Origin: Pseudomonadota bacterium
Lineage (GTDB): Bacteria > Pseudomonadota > Gammaproteobacteria > Legionellales > Legionellaceae
Length of the DNA: 32,072 bases
Direction of reading: 5' to 3'
NCBI GenBank assembly: GCA_021848965.1
Contig: JAJZTL010000013.1
Span: 1-32,072 of the forward strand
The notes beneath the pieces were generated by a model. The model made no database searches and was not told the DNA's origin. It worked only from the letters and a program-made list of their open reading frames with translations. Made by a program: the position numbers and the translations under genes. Below, piece after piece: positions 13,774 to 23,311 of this stretch. Position 1 is the stretch's first letter. Each line of letters opens with the position of its first letter.

Positions 13774-14455
13774 TTGGATTTTACCCTTAGTGATATTGGT
13801 TTTGCCGGTGGCCGTCATGGCGCAAACGGCAGAACCTTTAGTGTTCAATGACAATGAGTCACTATCGCTCAAACTGTCGGACACGAACATTAACCGCCTT
13901 TTTGTGACAAAAGACGCCATTGTGGATTTTTACGCCCCGGAAGGTTACACGCAGGCCGAAGTGGACAGCCAAGGGGCTTTGTATATTCAACTGCAACACA
14001 CCCAACCTTTTACGGTGTTTATCAGCACCGAAGATGGACACAACGTGGGCTTAACGCTTGTGCCGGTTCGCTCAAGCGGTCACAATGTGCATCTCATGCC
14101 ACGCACCGCTACCGATAAAGCACGTCTTTGGGAAGAGAAGAAAGATTATGAATCGGGCCTTATGCGTCTCATGAAAGCCATGATGCAAAATCATGTGCCG
14201 AAAGGATATGGTGTGGAAGAAGTGAGCAATGCGCCGAAACGCTTTGATAGCCATGGGCAGTTGCGTCTTAAAGTGATTTACAACGGCATTCATTTCAAAG
14301 GTAAAGTTTATACGTTGTATAACGAAGGCCAAGCGCCAATATATCTGCAAGAAAAGGATTTTTATCACGAAGGTGTGGAAGCCGTTGCTTTCTCAACGGA
14401 CACCCTGGAATCGTGTCAAACGAGTCTTATTTATGTGGTGGAGAAACAATCATGA
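13763..14455 (+). CDS. traK: Secretin-like outer-membrane complex protein TraK
   Basis: 230 residues from ATG 13763, seven bases after AGGAG. The signal peptide MRLNWILPLVILVLPVAVMAQ is followed by a beta-rich domain (FNDNESLSLKLSDTNINRLFV). TraK is the VirB9 counterpart and forms the outer-membrane core with TraB and TraV. It overlaps traE by 11 bases and traB by four. Confidence 0.9.
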   Translation: MRLNWILPLVILVLPVAVMAQTAEPLVFNDNESLSLKLSDTNINRLFVTKDAIVDFYAPEGYTQAEVDSQGALYIQLQHTQPFTVFISTEDGHNVGLTLVPVRSSGHNVHLMPRTATDKARLWEEKKDYESGLMRLMKAMMQNHVPKGYGVEEVSNAPKRFDSHGQLRLKVIYNGIHFKGKVYTLYNEGQAPIYLQEKDFYHEGVEAVAFSTDTLESCQTSLIYVVEKQS

Positions 14456-15792
14456 GTTTAGGAAAGTATTTTAAAAATCCGCTACGCCGTAAGCAATATC
14501 TTTATGGATTAGGCGGTACCGTGGGGGTTGCTATGTGTTACCTCATGTTTTCATGGGTTTTTCTAAGCACACCCGAACCTACTAAAAAAGAAGCCGAAAC
14601 GCTGGATGTAACGGGTATTACGGGAACGGAATTTACCGAAAAAAATACGGAGAGCGCATTAACGTCCCAACAAGATGAGTTATCCACGTTATCGCAACAA
14701 TTAAAAAAATTAAACGATACACTGACGACGATGCAATCGTCTCAAACACGTGTGGTGGAAGATATTGCGGCCCTTCAAGCCAACCAAGAAGGGATGGAAA
14801 AACGTACCGACAATCTTGAAAACCACGTCATCTCTGCTAATGAAACACAAGAAAAAGCGCAAGTGTCGAGCATGATGCGGGGAACAAATGGCCGTGTACA
14901 ACCCTATCCGCCGAGTGAGAGTGGGTATGCCGCTCAATCTTCTTCCATGTATAGTGCTTCGGGCCGCATGGTACACTTTTCTTTCCGCGACAAGACCATT
15001 GTCAAAAACAATGATACTTATGTTCCTGCGACGACTTATGCCAGGGCCGTGGTTATTGGTGGGGCAAATGCAAACGCGTCAGTTACTGGCACCAAAGATC
15101 AAAAGCCTATTATTTTGAAAATTATAGATGACGGAGTGCTTCCAGGTGGTGGACATTCTCATTTGAGGGAATGTCGTTTAATTTCTGGAGCATGGGGAGA
15201 TATTTCGTCCGAAACGGCAGAATTGAGATTAAGTCACATCAGCTGTCCAAATCCTTTGGATAAAAATAGCATGATTGAGGAGGACGTTGAAGGTTGGGTA
15301 TGGTATCACGGCAAGGAAGGTATCAAGGGCGTGCCGCTCATGCGGGATGATAAAATTCTCACGTGGGCTGGTTTAAGTGGCATGTTGGCAGGTTTTGCTA
15401 ATGCGGCGCAATATGCGCAAACCGACCAAAGCGTGTCAGCGCTTGGAGCAGTGAATACCGTTGCTCCTAGCAGTATTGCGGCTTACGGTGCATTAGGTGG
15501 TGCATCCACTGCCATGAATAACCTTTCCAACTATTATATTAAGCGCGCAGAGCAATACCATCCCATTATCCAAGTGGGTGCAGGCAATGAAGTAACTGTC
15601 GTATTTGAAAAAGGCTTTTTCATCGTGCCGCATGATAAGAAAAATGGACAAGATGCGCCCATTAATACGTCAACACCCCATGGCATTCCCTCTAATCTCA
15701 TGCAAGAGGTACAACAAAAACAAGCACTCATTCAACAACAATTACATCAAAACCCTGGCTCGTTAGGGCGCACGGTTGGAGTTCAATCATGA
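14452..15792 (+). CDS. traB: Transfer channel scaffold TraB (VirB10-like)
   Basis: 446 residues from ATG 14452, behind GGTGGAG; the frame is open to 14413, but that start would sit deep in traK. One membrane helix (about 18-38), a coiled-coil stretch (about 65-130, with LSTLSQQLKKLNDTLTTM), then a beta-barrel domain with VVIGGANANASV, KPIILKIIDDGVLPGGG and ELRLSHISCP. It spans from the inner membrane to the outer-membrane ring. The 14-base spacer to a downstream RBS is absent: TraV starts on the stop codon. Confidence 0.92.
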   Translation: MSLGKYFKNPLRRKQYLYGLGGTVGVAMCYLMFSWVFLSTPEPTKKEAETLDVTGITGTEFTEKNTESALTSQQDELSTLSQQLKKLNDTLTTMQSSQTRVVEDIAALQANQEGMEKRTDNLENHVISANETQEKAQVSSMMRGTNGRVQPYPPSESGYAAQSSSMYSASGRMVHFSFRDKTIVKNNDTYVPATTYARAVVIGGANANASVTGTKDQKPIILKIIDDGVLPGGGHSHLRECRLISGAWGDISSETAELRLSHISCPNPLDKNSMIEEDVEGWVWYHGKEGIKGVPLMRDDKILTWAGLSGMLAGFANAAQYAQTDQSVSALGAVNTVAPSSIAAYGALGGASTAMNNLSNYYIKRAEQYHPIIQVGAGNEVTVVFEKGFFIVPHDKKNGQDAPINTSTPHGIPSNLMQEVQQKQALIQQQLHQNPGSLGRTVGVQS

Positions 15793-16172
15793 TTAAAAAA
15801 AATTCATCTTATGGTTTTTCATGGAGTCGTGTTGCTTTAAGCCTCGTGTTTTTGAGTGCGTCGACTGCGTGTACACCCATCAATTCACAATTCAGTTGTG
15901 ACGCAACCGCAGGAGATGCTTGTTTAAATGTAGAGGAGGCAGATAACCTGTCTAGTCAAGGAATAACGTTGGATAAGCTCCAACAACAAAAAAACAGAGG
16001 AAGCCAACAAGCTCCCACGAATGTGGCCGCGGACCCCAATGAAACACAACGCATTTGGGTAGCCCCTTATACGGATGATCATGGTCAATACCATGATGGC
16101 CATTATGTTTATATCAGCCTTAACCCTACGGTTACAACCGTGAATGCTAATCCCAGCGGAGTGATATCATGA
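15789..16172 (+). CDS. traV: Outer-membrane lipoprotein TraV
   Basis: 127 residues, VirB7-like. Lipobox SASTAC puts the lipidated Cys at residue 28. After two more Cys (SCDATAGDAC) comes a linker, then RIWVAPYTDDHGQYHDGHYVYI, the conserved TraV end. It anchors the TraK/TraB ring in the outer membrane. Four-base overlaps with traB and traC. Confidence 0.9.
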   Translation: MIKKNSSYGFSWSRVALSLVFLSASTACTPINSQFSCDATAGDACLNVEEADNLSSQGITLDKLQQQKNRGSQQAPTNVAADPNETQRIWVAPYTDDHGQYHDGHYVYISLNPTVTTVNANPSGVIS

Positions 16173-18763
16173 GTGAAGGGCTAATCGATCATTTTCACAC
16201 CTGGGCCGAAAAGTTACGTCGTCTGCTGCATGACACGGAGATTGACCACGACCCCAGAACCAATCGTGGCACTAAAGTTATAGCAGATAACACCTTTTCC
16301 GATCCCGATATGCTTTTTAAAAAAATGCCGTATCAACTGTTTCATGACGATTGCTTTGTGAATAAAAAAAGTGTGGGCTTGGGATGGATTTTGCAGCCAC
16401 TATGTGGTGCTGATGAAGCCATGATGTTAACGCTCGCCAATCTTATTAAAAACAAAATTCCGCCGACGGTGGAAGTTCAATGTCTGTTACTGGGACATCC
16501 TTGGGTAGGTGGACAACTCAACCGCGGTATTCCGGGGCTTTCAAGCGAACACCCTCTGTTTCGAGCACTGGCCCAATCAGCCCTTAATTACCACGAGAAA
16601 GCCATTTTTGACGGCTATCCCAATCCCCGAAAAACACCCGCCACCTTACGTGACTACCAAGTGTTTTTCTTTTTGTCGCAAAAGAAGGGACGGCTTGAAC
16701 ACACCTTAAGTCATTTAAAAAACGTCAGAGAAGACATCGAGGCCGAATGGCAAGCCGCACACATGGGTTTTCAACGCATGCCGTTACCCACTTTTTTACG
16801 CCTGGTGCAGCGCCTCACTACACCCCATCGTTACACGACAGATTGGCCCGAAGGTGAGGTGGAGCCTGAACTGACCCTCAACCATCAATGCCTGGAAAAG
16901 GGAAGTGCTGTGACAATCGAAAAAGATTATCTGGATGTTTCCTATCCTTTATCACCACTTAACAGTGAGACAAAGACCACCCGCATCGTGAGCTTAACCC
17001 TTGCCAAACCACCCAAAACCTTTGCGCTGTGGATGACGCCAGACAATTTTAGCAATGTGTTTGATTCACAAAAAGGCATTACCTGTCCTTTTGTGTTGAA
17101 TGTCATTTTTAAAGTCAAACCCTTAAGCCAATCCAAAGGGGCGGCGAACAGTGGTTCACTTATCGCGAGTCACATGGCAAGCTCCGCCAAATACAAACAC
17201 TTTACCGGTGCGTTTGAAACCGACCAAGAAAAGCAACAACACAAAGATTTACTCAATGATGAAAAGACGGTGGACTGTGAGCTTTTTTATAGCTTAACCC
17301 TTTTCTCCACGCCTGAAACCGCTAAACGCGACACCGCGCGGGCCTTAAGTGCGTTTCGTGCTAATGGCATGAACCTGTATGTGCCACCGATGCTGCAAAT
17401 GCCCCATTATTTGGCAAACCTGCCGTTTTTAAGCTCGGAGGGACTTTTCACGGAATTGAACCATTTTGGCCTGACACGCAAGAAACTAAAACATTTCAAT
17501 GTCGCCAATCTTTTACCTCTTGTGGCGGATTTTAAAGGTTGTCCCAAAGGCATGCTATTGCCCACTTTTCGCCATCAAGTCCATTTTTTTAATAATTTTG
17601 ATGATAAAGCCTTGCCTATCACCAATTACAATCAGTTCGTGGTGGCGTCTCCTGGTTCGGGTAAATCCGTTTTTTGTAATGACATGATTTTAACTCAGTT
17701 AAGTCAAGGTGTTCAGGTATTTGTGATTGACTTAGGCGGCTCATATAAGCATCTATGCGAATTGGTCGGCGGCGATTACATTGATGCATCCACTTTGACA
17801 TTAAATCCGTTTACGCTCTTTGACGTCGAAGATGTTGAGATAGAAAAGGGTGGAAAAATGGAAATCATCAGCATGAATGAAGCGGTAAAAAATCTGCTTG
17901 GGGTGATGTCTAACCCAGAAGGGGCTTTATTACCTGTGCAATCCAATTGGCTTTTAAAAGCGGTGTCTGCGGTGCGCGCCCTAAAGGGGCGAAAAGCTTG
18001 TGTGGATGATATTGTTGCTTATCTTGAAACCATTAGGCTTGAAAGACCTCAAGACGAACGTTTGTATGATTTAATACTCAGCTTTGATTCATACACGACA
18101 CAAGGAGATTTTGGCCACATTTTTAATGGCGAAGCGTCAGCTTTCAGCAAAAAGCCCTTAGTGGTGCTCGAAATGCAGGCATTTGAAAAAATAAAAGATT
18201 TATCAAAAATTGTCATGTTTGTGATGATAAGCCTCATTCAAACCGAATTTTATCACTCACCGCGCAATCAATGCAAAAGTTGTTTTATTGATGAAGCCTG
18301 GCGATGGCTCTGTGAAGGCAATAATACCATGGCGGCGGATTTTATTGGTGCGGGTTACCGTACCGCACGTAAACACCGCGGGAGTTTCACCACCATTGTG
18401 CAAAATATCGAGGCTATCGAACAATCGTCGCAGGGGCTTGCGATTAAAAGTTGTAGCGACATTAACATTGTCTTGCGTCAAGGTAAATTTGATGAGTATG
18501 TTGAAAAACACCCCAAAGCATTTAACGCCTTAGAGCAAACGCTCATTAGAAACTTTGGCGAGGCGAAAAACAATGGCTATTCTGAAATGATGATTAAAAC
18601 GGAAAAGTATTCCAGTTTTCATCGCCTGTTTTTACATCCTTTTGCCAAAGTCTTGTACTCCTCCGATGGGGAAGAATATCAAGCGGTTGAGCATTATCGT
18701 TTGCAAGGATACCCCATTATTGAAGCGGTCAAAAAAGTCGTGGAGGAACGTTATGGTGTTTAA
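16169..18763 (+). CDS. traC: Conjugation ATPase TraC (VirB4-like)
   Basis: 864 residues, close to the F protein. Walker A SPGSGKS begins at residue 494 and Walker B CFIDEAW at 705; TraC drives pilus assembly from the inner-membrane face. The N-terminal half is the TraC-specific domain (ALWMTPDNFSNVFD near 288, SLIASHMASSAKY near 330). Starts on the TraV stop (ATGA). Confidence 0.95.
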   Translation: MSEGLIDHFHTWAEKLRRLLHDTEIDHDPRTNRGTKVIADNTFSDPDMLFKKMPYQLFHDDCFVNKKSVGLGWILQPLCGADEAMMLTLANLIKNKIPPTVEVQCLLLGHPWVGGQLNRGIPGLSSEHPLFRALAQSALNYHEKAIFDGYPNPRKTPATLRDYQVFFFLSQKKGRLEHTLSHLKNVREDIEAEWQAAHMGFQRMPLPTFLRLVQRLTTPHRYTTDWPEGEVEPELTLNHQCLEKGSAVTIEKDYLDVSYPLSPLNSETKTTRIVSLTLAKPPKTFALWMTPDNFSNVFDSQKGITCPFVLNVIFKVKPLSQSKGAANSGSLIASHMASSAKYKHFTGAFETDQEKQQHKDLLNDEKTVDCELFYSLTLFSTPETAKRDTARALSAFRANGMNLYVPPMLQMPHYLANLPFLSSEGLFTELNHFGLTRKKLKHFNVANLLPLVADFKGCPKGMLLPTFRHQVHFFNNFDDKALPITNYNQFVVASPGSGKSVFCNDMILTQLSQGVQVFVIDLGGSYKHLCELVGGDYIDASTLTLNPFTLFDVEDVEIEKGGKMEIISMNEAVKNLLGVMSNPEGALLPVQSNWLLKAVSAVRALKGRKACVDDIVAYLETIRLERPQDERLYDLILSFDSYTTQGDFGHIFNGEASAFSKKPLVVLEMQAFEKIKDLSKIVMFVMISLIQTEFYHSPRNQCKSCFIDEAWRWLCEGNNTMAADFIGAGYRTARKHRGSFTTIVQNIEAIEQSSQGLAIKSCSDINIVLRQGKFDEYVEKHPKAFNALEQTLIRNFGEAKNNGYSEMMIKTEKYSSFHRLFLHPFAKVLYSSDGEEYQAVEHYRLQGYPIIEAVKKVVEERYGV

Positions 18764-19127
18764 GCATTGGGATTTTAAACTGAATAGCGTATTGAATCGT
18801 TATCACGTCGTGTGTGGACTATTGATGCTGCTCGTTATTGTGTTGATAAGCGTGATTCTCTTGCGTCGTGAACCTATCGTGGTTACCTATAACGTCAATC
18901 ATACACTCACTCTGTTCAGTCAAACGGTGGCTAAAAAATCACTCACGCCAGCCGAACTCAAAGCGTTAACCCATCGTTTTAGTCAAACCTTATCGCGCAC
19001 GGTTAATGCGTATGCGGCCTCCCACCACGTCATTATCGTGAAAAGTTCTGCCATAGTGGCAGGAAGCCAAGATATTACCTCACTGATTGAACAACAATTA
19101 AGTCAAAATATGAAGGAGAAAAAATGA
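18753..19127 (+). CDS. trbI: TrbI-like inner-membrane protein, copy 1
   Basis: 124 residues from ATG 18753, seven bases after GGAGG; the frame extends upstream into traC but that is not needed. A membrane helix (about 20-37) is followed by a periplasmic domain with LTPAELKALTHRFSQTL and AYAASHHVIIVKSSAIVAGSQDIT, as in TrbI of F, which sits after traC and affects pilus retraction and length. The overlap with traC is 11 bases. Confidence 0.82.
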   Translation: MVFKHWDFKLNSVLNRYHVVCGLLMLLVIVLISVILLRREPIVVTYNVNHTLTLFSQTVAKKSLTPAELKALTHRFSQTLSRTVNAYAASHHVIIVKSSAIVAGSQDITSLIEQQLSQNMKEKK

Positions 19128-19783
19128 AATATTTACCCAAAAATCGTCAAGCGATACCGGTGATAGGTGCGCTTTTTCTCGGTATCGCGCTTGGATGGAG
19201 TATAGCCTCACCCTATACCAAAGCCCCTTGCTCGGCTATTCCTATTCATTCCCATAAAAAAGTGGAGAAACAAGTAACCGTCGAACCCGTGCCACCGCTT
19301 TCATTCGTGAGCGTGGATAAAGCAGCACTGTTCGATGCGCTGAGAGCGTCAATTTTACTTGACAATCAGTTGCCAGCTGAGAGCAAAACGATGATTTTGC
19401 ATGATGTGGAAGATAAATCTCAAGCGATTATGCAAGCCTATGCGACATCACATCACGCCATTATTTTAAGCAATAAAGTATTAATTGCGGCACCCAACCA
19501 AGATATTACGCCAAACATCAACGCTTCCTTAACTCAAGCCATTCAACAAGAAGAAGAGGCGGAAGGGGTGAGCAATCTCCCTGATTTAGCGTGGGCACAC
19601 TATTGTCAAAGCCCTGAATTTGAGGCCCGTCAAGCCAGACACGAACAAACAGTAGAAGAGTCGAGAAATTGTTTTCGGGTGCTGACCTCAATAACCGCAC
19701 AAAAAAACTTTGATCTCGCTTTGGATATTACTGTGCCTGAATTTGCCCATCAAAAAGAAGCAGCCAAGGAGAAAAAGGCATGA
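19124..19783 (+). CDS. TrbI-like protein, copy 2, with C-terminal extension
   Basis: 219 residues. A membrane helix (about 11-29) is followed by LPAESKTMILHDVEDKSQAI and AYATSHHAIILSNKVLIAAPNQDIT, which align with the gene just upstream (AYA.SHH.II, QDIT, L.QAI). So it is a second TrbI-like protein. An extra 70 residues follow, with two Cys (HYCQSPEF, RNCF) and a charged end. I know of no such doublet in F; duplication with divergence is the likely origin. Confidence 0.65.
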   Translation: MKYLPKNRQAIPVIGALFLGIALGWSIASPYTKAPCSAIPIHSHKKVEKQVTVEPVPPLSFVSVDKAALFDALRASILLDNQLPAESKTMILHDVEDKSQAIMQAYATSHHAIILSNKVLIAAPNQDITPNINASLTQAIQQEEEAEGVSNLPDLAWAHYCQSPEFEARQARHEQTVEESRNCFRVLTSITAQKNFDLALDITVPEFAHQKEAAKEKKA

Positions 19784-20226
19784 AAATAAGACAAGCCATT
19801 ATAGCGATTTGGCGTGATGTTTATCCTTTCATGATGTCAGTCATGATTGCGGCTGTCTGTTTGTTTTTTCTGGCCTATTTTGCGCATACGGCCCATATGA
19901 TGACAGAAAATGAAACCACGTTAACCCCAACCTTAACGTGGGCAATAGGATTTGTTGAGCTTCTTTGCATGGTGCTTTATGGTCGTCTTTTTATTAATAT
20001 GATTGATTGGATTAAGCAAAAAATTGCTGGCAAAAGTAAGCAACGACTCTGGCATGTGATGTCTCTTGTTTATCTGTTTCTTATACAACTCAGAGAACCT
20101 TTACCTGAAACGTATGGCTGGGTGGTCAATACCTGCATTGTGGCTTTATTTTTTATCGATGAAATACCTTTTTTTCACGAGACAAAAGCAATCTTAGCAA
20201 AAGCATGGAAGGATCTTGTTAAATGA
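19780..20226 (+). CDS. Unknown inner-membrane protein between trbI-like genes and traW
   Basis: 148 residues with three or four hydrophobic segments (about 14-36, 48-70, 87-100 and 116-132) and basic loops (KQKIAGKSKQR). I do not recognise the family. ATGA overlaps on both sides place it firmly in the tra operon. Membrane location suggests an accessory role in pilus assembly. Confidence 0.65.
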   Translation: MKIRQAIIAIWRDVYPFMMSVMIAAVCLFFLAYFAHTAHMMTENETTLTPTLTWAIGFVELLCMVLYGRLFINMIDWIKQKIAGKSKQRLWHVMSLVYLFLIQLREPLPETYGWVVNTCIVALFFIDEIPFFHETKAILAKAWKDLVK

Positions 20227-20867
20227 AACGATTGAACGTGTGCCTTATGATGTGTTGTTGGTTTTTGGCAGCCATTGCGGTTGCCGATAATTTAGGCACG
20301 CAAGGGGAGACATTTCCTATTGTCGAAACTGATTTTTTAGACTTCATCGCGCACCGTTTACAAACCATGCAGGCCAATGGCGAATGGGCAAGGCTCAACG
20401 GACAATGGATGAGGCAGGTAAAGTCCAGCATGGTAAGACCCAATCCCGTCCATTTGACGCCTACCATGACCTCAACACAATACCATTATGACCCCACGTT
20501 TATTGCTTCACGGGACATTTTCAATGCCAATGGTCAAAAGGTGGTTTTTACAGGCCAACAGGTGAATCCTCTAAACTATTTGCCTTCCTTTCAACAAACG
20601 TTACTGTTTTATAATGATGATGATAAGCAGCAACGCGCCTTTGCACAGCATTACCTTGCCCGTCACAGTGCTGATATCATCAAGCCTATCCTCATTCAAG
20701 GCAACATCAAACACGCCTCAAAAGCGCTTAACCAACGCGTCTATTTCGACCAAGAAGGACGCTTGACGCAAAAGCTCCACATTCATCATGTGCCTGCCAT
20801 CGTTACGCGTGATAATGACCGGTTATTGATTCGCCTTATTGGGCAGGAGGATTTGAAGGATGATTAA
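20223..20867 (+). CDS. traW: Pilus assembly protein TraW
   Basis: 214 residues. Signal peptide ending near AIAVA, then LGTQGETFPIVETDFLDFIAHRL, PTFIASRDIFNANGQKVVFTGQQVNPL and a VPAIVTRDNDRLLIRLI end, the usual TraW blocks. A periplasmic protein needed for pilus assembly; it acts with TraU and TrbC. Overlaps TraU by eight bases. Confidence 0.9.
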   Translation: MKRLNVCLMMCCWFLAAIAVADNLGTQGETFPIVETDFLDFIAHRLQTMQANGEWARLNGQWMRQVKSSMVRPNPVHLTPTMTSTQYHYDPTFIASRDIFNANGQKVVFTGQQVNPLNYLPSFQQTLLFYNDDDKQQRAFAQHYLARHSADIIKPILIQGNIKHASKALNQRVYFDQEGRLTQKLHIHHVPAIVTRDNDRLLIRLIGQEDLKDD

Positions 20868-21834
20868 AGCACTTGTAAGCCTTTTGTTATGGGGAGTGAG
20901 TATCACGCCTGTTCTTGCTTCAGGCCCTTGTACCGGTCATTTTATCAACCCCATTACTGATGTGTGTTGGTCATGCTTATTGCCGATTACGATTGGCAAT
21001 ATTCCGGTAGCACACGGCAGTCTTCCTGATACGCCCAATCCTTCATCACCGGTGGGTGTTTGCCCCTCAGGCTTATTTTTCAAAGTGGGCTTGAACATGG
21101 GGTATTGGGAACCTTTTGCCGTAACCGATGTGACACCTACACCTTATTGCATGGTTAACATGGGTGGCATCACGATGGATTTAGGGTTTGATGTGGGGCA
21201 AGGTGGCCCAGGTGGTGAGCCACACAATGATGCCTTTTATTCGGTGCATTGGTATAACTATCCGTTGATTTCGTGGATGAATCTCATCACGGCCAGTGGT
21301 TGTTTGCAATCAGGCGAATTTGATATTGGCTGGTTTTCCGAGATTGACCCCACGTGGCAAGACGATGAATTAACGGCCCTTTTAAACCCCGATGCTTTTT
21401 TATTTGCCAATCCCGTTTCACAAACCGCTTGCAGTGCGGACAGTATCGCGGCGAGCAGTGGGAGCCTTCCCATGGATAGCCTTTTTTGGTGCGCAGGCAC
21501 TCAAGGAGCCATGTATCCTTTGAGTGGTCACGTCGGTGAGGTGTCCAGTCCACTGGAAGCGGCCATTTTATTGGCGGAGCGCATGGATTTTAAATTGCAC
21601 CGCGAAGGGCTGATTAATGATACGGACAGCAGCAATCTTTGTCATGAAACCTGGTATGAAACCATGCCAAAATCACGCTATCGCTATCAGTTGGTGAATA
21701 CTATTGCGGATGCGAGCCATTGCTATCCGTTTGGACATACAACACTGGATTGGGAAGCGGGTAACTTAAATCCTGCGGACGCGAATAATTTTGGCTTTTT
21801 GATATGGAGAAAAAGAAATTGCACCTATTATTAA
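20860..21834 (+). CDS. traU: Conjugal transfer protein TraU
   Basis: 324 residues, signal peptide ending at LASG, then a Cys-rich periplasmic domain beginning CTGHFINPITDVCWSCLLPITIGN, the conserved TraU start. Around a dozen cysteines imply several disulfides, likely made by the TrbB-type oxidoreductase downstream. The C-terminus overlaps the trbC start by 31 bases. Confidence 0.93.
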   Translation: MIKALVSLLLWGVSITPVLASGPCTGHFINPITDVCWSCLLPITIGNIPVAHGSLPDTPNPSSPVGVCPSGLFFKVGLNMGYWEPFAVTDVTPTPYCMVNMGGITMDLGFDVGQGGPGGEPHNDAFYSVHWYNYPLISWMNLITASGCLQSGEFDIGWFSEIDPTWQDDELTALLNPDAFLFANPVSQTACSADSIAASSGSLPMDSLFWCAGTQGAMYPLSGHVGEVSSPLEAAILLAERMDFKLHREGLINDTDSSNLCHETWYETMPKSRYRYQLVNTIADASHCYPFGHTTLDWEAGNLNPADANNFGFLIWRKRNCTYY

Positions 21835-22376
21835 AAAATAGCTTGGTGGTTTTTGCGGCGATTTTTCTGGGGTATGTTACCTTTATGGCATTGCCGTCTT
21901 GTGCCGCCAATACGCAAGATTTTGCTGTGACAGAAGCTAAGGATGCGTTAGAAAAAACACGAACCCTGTTACCCGAATCATGGGGTGCGTCAAATGCAGT
22001 CTCCTCTGCGCCACAAGCAACCGAACCTCAAGGCCCACTTCTTTTTGTGAGTCTCGGCATGCCCGACAGTCTTTTGCAATCCCTGCTAGAGCAAGCCAAA
22101 GCCTTACAGGTAACCGTGGTGATTCGTGGGCTTTATCACGATTCCTTCGATGCCACATTAAAACGGCTGACAGAACTTTTCCCCAAAGATGAGGCTGACA
22201 AGTTTCAAGGCATTGCCATTAATCCTTTATGGTTCAAAACCTATCACATCGACGCGGTGCCTGCGGTGGTGGTACCCCATACGCAGGATAATGATTTTGA
22301 TGTGATTTTTGGCAATCTCACACTTTCTGATGCATTAGAGAATGTTCAACATCACCATCAAGGAGAGGCAGCATGA
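21804..22376 (+). CDS. trbC: F-type TrbC
   Basis: 190 residues. Hydrophobic start (about 10-30), then LLFVSLGMPDSLLQSLLEQA, VVIRGLYHDSFDATLKRL and INPLWFKTYHIDAVPAVVV...FDVIFGNLTLSDALENV, the thioredoxin-fold TrbC pattern without a CxxC. The ATG at 21804 has no good RBS. A TTG at 21819 has GGAGA upstream and may be the real start. Confidence 0.88.
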   Translation: MEKKKLHLLLKNSLVVFAAIFLGYVTFMALPSCAANTQDFAVTEAKDALEKTRTLLPESWGASNAVSSAPQATEPQGPLLFVSLGMPDSLLQSLLEQAKALQVTVVIRGLYHDSFDATLKRLTELFPKDEADKFQGIAINPLWFKTYHIDAVPAVVVPHTQDNDFDVIFGNLTLSDALENVQHHHQGEAA

Positions 22377-23311
22377 AAATCGTCAGGCGAGCGTTCAGCT
22401 TATGTGTCTTTTTTTCACTCACCAATTTTGCCTATGCTGCCACGGAACAACAAGCCTTTGATGAGGGTTCAGCTTTTGGGTCATCCCAAATCAGTAGTGC
22501 AATGAATACACTGCAAAGCTTCGATACAACGAGTATTCCCGCCACCGCGCCCGATGCCAGCTCACAGGCAGAGTCTGCGTTCACGCAATCGCTTAACAAC
22601 AATGCCAGCGTGGATAACAGTATCGTCAATGGAGGTGAAGCGATTGCATCAAATGCAGAGCAAATCGTTAATGAAAGTGGCGCTTTCTGTGCTTCAGGGG
22701 ATTGTAAAGACACCCACACCACACCGAGTGATGACTTTGATGAAGGCGGCTCTGAACTATCGGGTGTATCGAGTGGCGCGGAAGATGTCAAAAAAGAACA
22801 ACAAAATGTACACGTGAAGAATGCGCAAGTGGCGGCGATGCTACCCGTGACGTCCTTCGGCGGCAGTTCCGTTACCTGCTCTTATGATTCCGTCTCCTTT
22901 AAAAATTGCTGTGCGCAAAAAGGCTCCGGCATTTCTATTGGACTCAAATGCTCCAGCACCGAAAGAAACTTGGCTAAAGCGGTACAAGAAGACCGTGCGA
23001 TTGAGGTGGGGATCTATTGCGATAAACGGGTGCCTTTAGTGGGATGTGTGTCGCACCGCAAAGTATATTGCCAGTTTGGTTCACTCCTTGACCGTATTAT
23101 TCAATCCGATGGACGTTCGCGCCAGCTCCATATTCCGTTTGGCCCGGTGGATGATGACCACCACGACGCCAATTGTCGCGGATTATACCCGGATGAAATT
23201 GACCGCGTGGATTTTGACCAGTGCGATAGTAACCATCCCGCACCCAATTGTATTGACTATACGCCTTACTATGCGGAGTTAGAGGCAGACATGACGGTGC
23301 CTGCATCATGA
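22373..23311 (+). CDS. traN: Short TraN-like mating-pair stabilisation protein
   Basis: 312 residues, about half of F TraN (about 600). Signal peptide ends at AYA (residue 23). The N-terminal third is Ser/Asn/Ala-rich. The Cys-rich end is TraN-like: CSYDSVSFKNCCAQKGSG, EVGIYCDKRVPLVGCVSHRKVYCQFGSLLDRIIQ, then NCRGLYPDEIDRVDFDQCD. The extracellular tip domain, which in F-like plasmids recognises recipient outer-membrane proteins, seems absent. Reading frame is intact, so this is a short form, not a broken gene. Confidence 0.85.
   Translation: MKIVRRAFSLCVFFSLTNFAYAATEQQAFDEGSAFGSSQISSAMNTLQSFDTTSIPATAPDASSQAESAFTQSLNNNASVDNSIVNGGEAIASNAEQIVNESGAFCASGDCKDTHTTPSDDFDEGGSELSGVSSGAEDVKKEQQNVHVKNAQVAAMLPVTSFGGSSVTCSYDSVSFKNCCAQKGSGISIGLKCSSTERNLAKAVQEDRAIEVGIYCDKRVPLVGCVSHRKVYCQFGSLLDRIIQSDGRSRQLHIPFGPVDDDHHDANCRGLYPDEIDRVDFDQCDSNHPAPNCIDYTPYYAELEADMTVPAS

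Noticed and set aside
14413-14451. Earlier start for TraB
   Set aside because: It lies within traK; ATG 14452 has a strong RBS and the usual ATGA overlap.
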